Assembly: GCA_020848905.1 (NCBI GenBank)
Contig: JADLHG010000042.1
Coordinates: 62,001 to 126,000 of the forward strand
Direction of reading: 5' to 3'
Length of the DNA stretch: 64,000 bases
Origin: Deltaproteobacteria bacterium
GTDB lineage: Bacteria; Myxococcota_A; Polyangia; GCA-2747355; JADLHG01
Shown: positions 60,201-64,000 of the stretch, in pieces
Layout: every line of letters begins with the position of its first letter
How positions within the stretch are numbered: position 1 is the first letter of the stretch
Program-made: the position numbers and the translations under genes
Notes under the pieces: generated by a model
Databases searched by the model: none
The model's input: only the letters and a program-made list of their open reading frames with translations
What the model was told of the DNA's origin: nothing

Positions 60201-61687
60201 CCGAGAGCAGGCAGGTCGATACCGAGCTGGAGGTTCACCCGCCTTTGCACCAGGCTGACGGAGCCGCGGGCGTGGAGACTGTTCCCCTCCGCGGAAACGG
60301 TCATCCCCGCGAGGTCCAGGATGGTGGGCGTCAGATGCGTCCGCCCTCGCACCTGCAGGTGGCGAGGCCACGCATCCCGCAGCTGGCCTCCGCGGTCCCA
60401 GTGCACGTTCACGTTAGCCGCCGCGCTGAACAGGGGCGCGGTCTGGCCCTGCAGCCGCAGCACGCCCTCCATCTTCCCGCCGAGAGCCGCGTGCAGCGGT
60501 GCCGGTGCGACGCCGGCGAGCCGGAGCTCTCCGTCCCAGCGTCGATCCACGAAGTTCATCTGGGCCCGACCCGAGACCTGCCCCTCGAGGAAGGTCCCGT
60601 GCACGTGCTGGAGGTCCAGCATCGGTCGGTCCGTACGGAAGCGAAAGCGCCCCCCGAGCCGCGCGAGAGCCGTCGGCCCCCGCCCGAGCTCCGCCTCGGC
60701 GATCCAGCCTTCGATCACCGGTCTCAGTATGGGGCCCCTCATGCGCAAACCGAACGCCGAGCGGCCCTCCACGGCCTGGCCCGAGACCTCGGCCAGCACC
60801 CCCTTGCCACGCTGGCTGTTGAAACCGAGGTCGATGCGCGGATGCTGGCCAAAGAACTGGATCATGCGCCCCGTCACCCGCAGCGGCGATCCGCGCACCT
60901 GGGCCTGCAGGTCGATCATCGCCTCCATCGGTTGGGCCTCGCTCGTGTCGAAGTGGGCGACCTGCACCTCGGTCAGGGGCACCTTTCGCCCCGCGACCTC
61001 GAGGACGCCCCGCGGAGCCCTGACCTGCGAGCCGAAGATCATCCCCTCCTTGGCCGATGGACCGCCGTTCCACCCGTAGTGCGCCTCGCGCAGGGCGAAG
61101 TCGTGCAGCCGCAGCCTCCACGACGGAAACCCGAGCACGAGCTGGCCCCGGTCGATTCTGACGTTACGAATGCGGATACGGGGTCCGCGCCCTGGCTTGC
61201 GAACCCGCGCGCTGAAGGCCGCCACGAGGCCGACCTCGGCGCCGCCGTCCGGCTGCTTCCCCTCGACGATCGCGCAGCGAACGCCCTCCACACGCCCGTC
61301 GTGGATCCGGATCTCGCCTCGCGTGAGCAGCGCCAGAAGATCCATCCGCGCCGTGGCGCGTCGCACGTAGAGGACCTCCCGCCCCGCGGGATCGAAGGTG
61401 TAGAAGTGCTCCACCTCGAGCGGGTGCGAGGCCCCGAGCGCGATGTCCACCACCGCCCGCGGCGACCAGTGCACGCGGCCGATCTTCATCCGACCGCGGA
61501 TGTGCGGGTTGAGCTTCTCGGCCAGGTAGCTCGCGAGTCGCTCGTCGTTCCGATTGCGATAGGCCCAGTAGACGATCAGCGCGCCGCATAGACCGAGCAG
61601 CGACAGGACGAGGAGGAGCTTCGCCGGCCACCTCGGCGGTGCGCCCCAGCGCCGCTTCCGGCTAGGCCTCGGTTCGGGGTCGGTCAT
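57293..61687 (-). CDS. TamB-family translocation/assembly module protein (AsmA-like)
   Basis: A 1464-residue protein. A basic N-terminus and one transmembrane helix (about 24-43, LLLVLSLLGLCGALIVYWAY) anchor it in the inner membrane. The long middle is repetitive beta structure with alternating hydrophobic residues, as in AsmA/TamB bridge proteins. The C-terminal part (about 1130-1464) matches the TamB (DUF490) domain: GDVDLVDGRYIREFDI, GIVRMEEGKFRIPFLRGEYTLERGEI, and the ending RVRLELKFRLPLR. Such proteins span the periplasm and move lipids or help build the outer membrane. Two AT-rich rare-codon patches lie at 57580-57615 and 58095-58140. Confidence 0.88.
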   Translation of the reverse strand: MTDPEPRPSRKRRWGAPPRWPAKLLLVLSLLGLCGALIVYWAYRNRNDERLASYLAEKLNPHIRGRMKIGRVHWSPRAVVDIALGASHPLEVEHFYTFDPAGREVLYVRRATARMDLLALLTRGEIRIHDGRVEGVRCAIVEGKQPDGGAEVGLVAAFSARVRKPGRGPRIRIRNVRIDRGQLVLGFPSWRLRLHDFALREAHYGWNGGPSAKEGMIFGSQVRAPRGVLEVAGRKVPLTEVQVAHFDTSEAQPMEAMIDLQAQVRGSPLRVTGRMIQFFGQHPRIDLGFNSQRGKGVLAEVSGQAVEGRSAFGLRMRGPILRPVIEGWIAEAELGRGPTALARLGGRFRFRTDRPMLDLQHVHGTFLEGQVSGRAQMNFVDRRWDGELRLAGVAPAPLHAALGGKMEGVLRLQGQTAPLFSAAANVNVHWDRGGQLRDAWPRHLQVRGRTHLTPTILDLAGMTVSAEGNSLHARGSVSLVQRRVNLQLGIDLPALGSSLARRRRAAAVESLTGALHVTGRWPRLAAQGSVSAKRVGYRGLRFPLVSSAVEVSRGVVHLRKLRADGLGGEIRGAASLALFTPELRWQRAPTVEGHLQVVGLDLGTLGLPRRVQGRGNADLQLSGPLGQPKGVATIQLPVATVDGQSYRNVRLRLGLLPDRVSVYEGRLPRADGGTLSVWGDLHFDGALDLRVSAQNFPVRGIPGVPELPVPLAGRINGKVELSGTVEDPRLAGTVHLEDARVRRMPLGSGALTLAPGSDTIRVTGRFFGGLLRLDGYVMMRGQRSLNLTLDVQRFPIERLAEEIRTLGDVRGTASGRVRLRADAERGLTEADARFSELRLGMRYRPPGLYTVRTVQLSNRDDVVLRYRDGLLKVTDAQLVSSVPGRAVHDAEFVLGGWLSTRQADLRLRGRLTLKLAEFFLARRVRWVSGDARADLRLSGPWQAVKLEGALELAKVLVRLPKFDPRIEVPYARVQLVPGALRVPVIRLSVGGQELAAQGQLNLDRFRPTTVEASVAGAVNVELLELFFPEQFTRAAGVVKVNARLAGPLADPRVVGSLRVERVELSPRGWGRTLTLNRGHVALQNHLLYAVRPLHGTYDEGSIRIGGEVRLDRWEPVDIYLELVGSGIPQRKPKTYLAEANLNVRLLGDARSLELRGDVDLVDGRYIREFDIVRQAFLRPRTFEEEHPFWKGNSLLTNLGLQLRVRATGQLLVTNRYGKLGMTGALSVSGTLSEPRLEGIVRMEEGKFRIPFLRGEYTLERGEIVFDKNADPDHAEANLVAETQHEDRNGSVYQIKLMLRGPLTQMRMSLASVPTLDQGQILALLTLGRTTEQFRQELTTGQQRGSGAVGAADAQLKEFSGQFLSSILEDPIKQVTGLDLARLEVGTESVQVKGCKKFGRYVDVCGEYEKGLAGQSRVEGRAEGRIHDYLRLIGKAERLSTRIDTLGEENPSRVRLELKFRLPLR

Positions 61688-61727
61688 GGTCTGGTGGTTG
61701 AGTATACCAACCGGCTTCGTACAGGCC

Positions 61728-64000
61728 TCATTTGGGGGTGACGGTGCGCACGACCGGCGACCTGGCCGAGCTGCCCTCGCCGTCCTCCTCGAGGGCCGGT
61801 AGCGCCACTCGGAACTCGGTGGCCTCCGCAGCCGACGCCACGTCGATGCGCCCCCCCATCTCGCGCAGGAGCTGCCGCGCGATGGCCAGGCCGAGGCCGG
61901 TCCCCCCGGGCCGGCTGCTGAAGAAGGGCTCGAAGATGCGGTCCCTCGCCGCCTCGGGGATGGCCGGCCCGTCGTTCCCGACGCGGAGCTCCACTGTCCC
62001 CGACCGTCCCCCCGGGCTCCGACCGCCCGAGACCCACGCCATCCCGCCCCCCTGTCTCCCCTCGAGCGCCTGCTTCGCGTTGAGCAGCAGGTTCATCAAC
62101 ACCTGCGTGAGGTGATCGGCGTCGGCCAGCGCCGGCAGGGGGCCCGGCAGCTCGCAGCGCACGGTCACCCCGGCCTGCGCGAACTCGGGGATGAGCGCCG
62201 TGGCTACCCGACGCGCCACGTCGGCCAGGTCCAGTCGAACGAGGCGCGGCGGCTGCGGTCGGGCGAACGAAAGGAACTGCCCGATGGTTCGATTCATCCG
62301 GTCGACTTCGTCTTCGATGAACGAGGCGAGCTCGTGCCCCGTGTCGCCGCTGACGAACCGCCGCTTCAGCGTCCCGCTCGATACCTTGATGATACCGAGA
62401 GGGTTCTTGATCTCGTGGATCATCACGGCCGACAGCTGCCCGAGCGCGGCCAGACGCTCGCGCGCCGCGTGCTCCTCCACAAGGAGCGCATACTGCAGGG
62501 CGAGGGCCCCAGCCGGCGCCACGCCGCGGAGCGCTCGCAGATCGAAGGCCGCGTAGCGGTCGCCGTGCGCCCGCGGCCCCAAGACGAGCACCCCGGCGAG
62601 CCGCTCCGAGCTCCGCAGAGGGAGCAGCATAGAGACGCCGAGCGAAGCCATGAGCCGCTGGAGCCCGACCGGGGGTGCGCCCCGGGTCAGTTGCCCCACG
62701 TCCGTCGGCTCGCGAAGCGCCTCCAGCCACTCCAGCGCCGCAGCATCGAGGCCATCCGTCAGCTCGCGCACGGCGCCGCGGTCCTCCCCCGCGGTCGCCA
62801 CCGGCTCCAGTCGCGCTCCCCCACGGCCGCAGACGAAGAGGCTGGTGAACTGGCACCGCGCGAGTTCGGTCACGCGCTCGGTCAAGCGGTGCGCGACCTC
62901 CGGTAGTCGCGCGGCCTCCTCGGCGAGCTCCCGACCGAGTCGCGCCACGGTCTCCTCCGCACGTCCCGCCTCCCGGAAGAAGTAGCGGTCCACCACGCGC
63001 TGCACGCCAAGCCGCAGCGGATGAAACACCAGGACCACGACGAGCGTAGAGACCACCACCGCCTCGGCGTGCCGGACGAGGTCGGTGTACCTCTGGGTCC
63101 AGTATCCGAGCGTTACGGCCAGAACGAGGACCACTCCGAGGTAGACGAGGACCACCAGCACCGTCGCGATGCCGTAAGTCGTGGTCGTGCGCAGCACGAG
63201 TCGCAGGTCGAACAGGTCCCGTTTGATGACCGCGTAGGCCAGCAGCACCGGAAAGAGGGCGGAGAGGATCAGGACGCGCTCGGCCGTGACCACCCGCGGC
63301 GAGAGGCGGGCGAGCAGCAGCGACCAGAGCAGGCCACCCGCGAGCGTGACCAGCAGCCCGATCCGGATCGCGGTGGCCTTGTTTCGGACGCGCTCCGACG
63401 GATCCCGGCGCGCGGCCACGGTCAGCAGACCGAGGTCGACGAGGAAGCAGACGGCCAGAAAGCCCGATGCCAGGTGGCCGGCCCACCCCACGGCGGGGCT
63501 GCCGCTCAGGCGAGCTTGCAGCAGCGCGACCACCGCCATCGCAGCGGCGTACGGGATGGCCAGGATCCCCGGCCGGTGCACTCCCTCGAGGCGGCGAGGG
63601 AAGACGCAAAAGAGGTGCACCGAGACGGCTCCGAGCAGAGGGTAGCTCACCCAGAGGCGCGAGAAGACGAAGGTCGTGTGCGCGTCGAAGAGGGTCAGGT
63701 AATACACCGCGGCGAGCACGCAGACGGACATGGCGAGGGCCGCCGCGTAGCTTCGACGGACGAAGAAGATGGCCGCACCGAGCAGCAGGTACATCGCGCC
63801 GATGGAGTACGGCAGGACGAAGGTGGCGACGAAGTCGCCCCGTCCGAGGGGGCGCACGGGGAGGCTGACCTGATACGCACGCCCTTCGGCCCGCGATACG
63901 AGGCGCAACGCGACGGGCCGCTCGACTGGCTGCGCCTGCAGTCGGGATCGCAGCGCCCTCCCATCCGCGATCGGCCGGCCCTCCACGGCCACCACGCGGT
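61728..64000 (-). CDS. Membrane sensor histidine kinase, N-terminus outside window
   Basis: At least 757 residues; the frame runs off the window edge, so the true start is missing. The first visible residues (VVAVEGRPIADGRALRSRL) read as the end of a PDZ domain. A block of eight or so hydrophobic helices follows (about residues 60-335), then a GAF-like region, HisKA with phospho-His in MIHEIKNPLGIIKVSSG, and HATPase with MNLLLNAKQAL and GGTGLGLAIARQLL. PDZ plus multi-helix sensor plus kinase is an uncommon order. It ends 40 bases from the TamB start. Confidence 0.88.
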   Translation of the reverse strand, partial: RVVAVEGRPIADGRALRSRLQAQPVERPVALRLVSRAEGRAYQVSLPVRPLGRGDFVATFVLPYSIGAMYLLLGAAIFFVRRSYAAALAMSVCVLAAVYYLTLFDAHTTFVFSRLWVSYPLLGAVSVHLFCVFPRRLEGVHRPGILAIPYAAAMAVVALLQARLSGSPAVGWAGHLASGFLAVCFLVDLGLLTVAARRDPSERVRNKATAIRIGLLVTLAGGLLWSLLLARLSPRVVTAERVLILSALFPVLLAYAVIKRDLFDLRLVLRTTTTYGIATVLVVLVYLGVVLVLAVTLGYWTQRYTDLVRHAEAVVVSTLVVVLVFHPLRLGVQRVVDRYFFREAGRAEETVARLGRELAEEAARLPEVAHRLTERVTELARCQFTSLFVCGRGGARLEPVATAGEDRGAVRELTDGLDAAALEWLEALREPTDVGQLTRGAPPVGLQRLMASLGVSMLLPLRSSERLAGVLVLGPRAHGDRYAAFDLRALRGVAPAGALALQYALLVEEHAARERLAALGQLSAVMIHEIKNPLGIIKVSSGTLKRRFVSGDTGHELASFIEDEVDRMNRTIGQFLSFARPQPPRLVRLDLADVARRVATALIPEFAQAGVTVRCELPGPLPALADADHLTQVLMNLLLNAKQALEGRQGGGMAWVSGGRSPGGRSGTVELRVGNDGPAIPEAARDRIFEPFFSSRPGGTGLGLAIARQLLREMGGRIDVASAAEATEFRVALPALEEDGEGSSARSPVVRTVTPK

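Noticed and set aside
1-64000. CRISPR arrays, insertion sequences, prophage, tRNA or rRNA genes
   Set aside because: No regularly spaced repeats, transposase or integrase motifs, or tRNA cloverleaf-like sequences were noticed on reading; gene content is chromosomal.

Overview
The window is very GC-rich (around 70 %) and densely coded on both strands. Intergenic gaps are short, and many genes are joined by ATGA, GTGA or TAGTG stop/start overlaps. Gene content points to a deltaproteobacterial lineage, most likely Myxococcota: FecR/VIT/vWA lipoproteins, EF-hand and MopE-type calcium motifs, FHA-GGDEF and GAF histidine kinases, a substrate-binding protein fused to OmpA, and several c-di-GMP proteins. 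This placement rests on recognised families, not on a database search. No rRNA, tRNA, CRISPR array, transposase or phage gene was seen.

Layout. 1-2.8 kb: end of a TPR protein, then an ECF sigma / ZAS-type anti-sigma / Spy-like periplasmic protein operon. 2.9-7.2 kb (minus): degenerate receiver-PilZ protein, sulfatase-superfamily membrane protein with a MopE calcium motif, PfkB sugar kinase. 7.3-9.0 kb (plus): unknown protein and AMMECR1. 9.0-10.8 kb (minus): TPR lipoprotein and an RsbW/STAS-like pair. 11.1-12.2 kb: diguanylate cyclase. 12.2-21.4 kb (minus): pyrR-pyrB-(VIT/vWA lipoprotein)-pyrC-unknown-coaBC-uracil-DNA glycosylase. 21.5-22.3 kb: CinA-N protein.

22.4-28.9 kb (plus) holds a compact exosortase locus: exosortase, EpsI-like protein, membrane protein and a VIT/vWA protein that ends in a PEP-CTERM sorting signal, followed by an OmpR-type two-component pair. 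29.0-34.3 kb holds PspA, a membrane-anchored substrate-binding protein fused to an OmpA peptidoglycan-binding domain, an ABC permease, an ABC ATPase and a coiled-coil membrane protein. Then come an EAL response regulator, an AAA+ ATPase and glyA.

38.7-44.1 kb: DUF362 protein, PilZ protein, a small anchored protein, an Omp85 outer-membrane protein and an FHA-diguanylate cyclase. 44.2-50.0 kb (minus): a peptide/nickel-type ABC importer with two substrate-binding proteins and two permeases but no ATPase. 50.0-51.8 kb: two lipoproteins, one behind a good sigma-54 promoter. 51.8-64.0 kb: GAF histidine kinase, polA, a metzincin-like lipoprotein, TamB, and a truncated PDZ/7TM-type/GAF histidine kinase.

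The most interesting unit is the exosortase operon, in which the sorting enzyme and one dedicated substrate are co-transcribed. Second is the cell-wall-tethered ABC importer beside PspA. Cell-envelope function and c-di-GMP signalling recur across the window.
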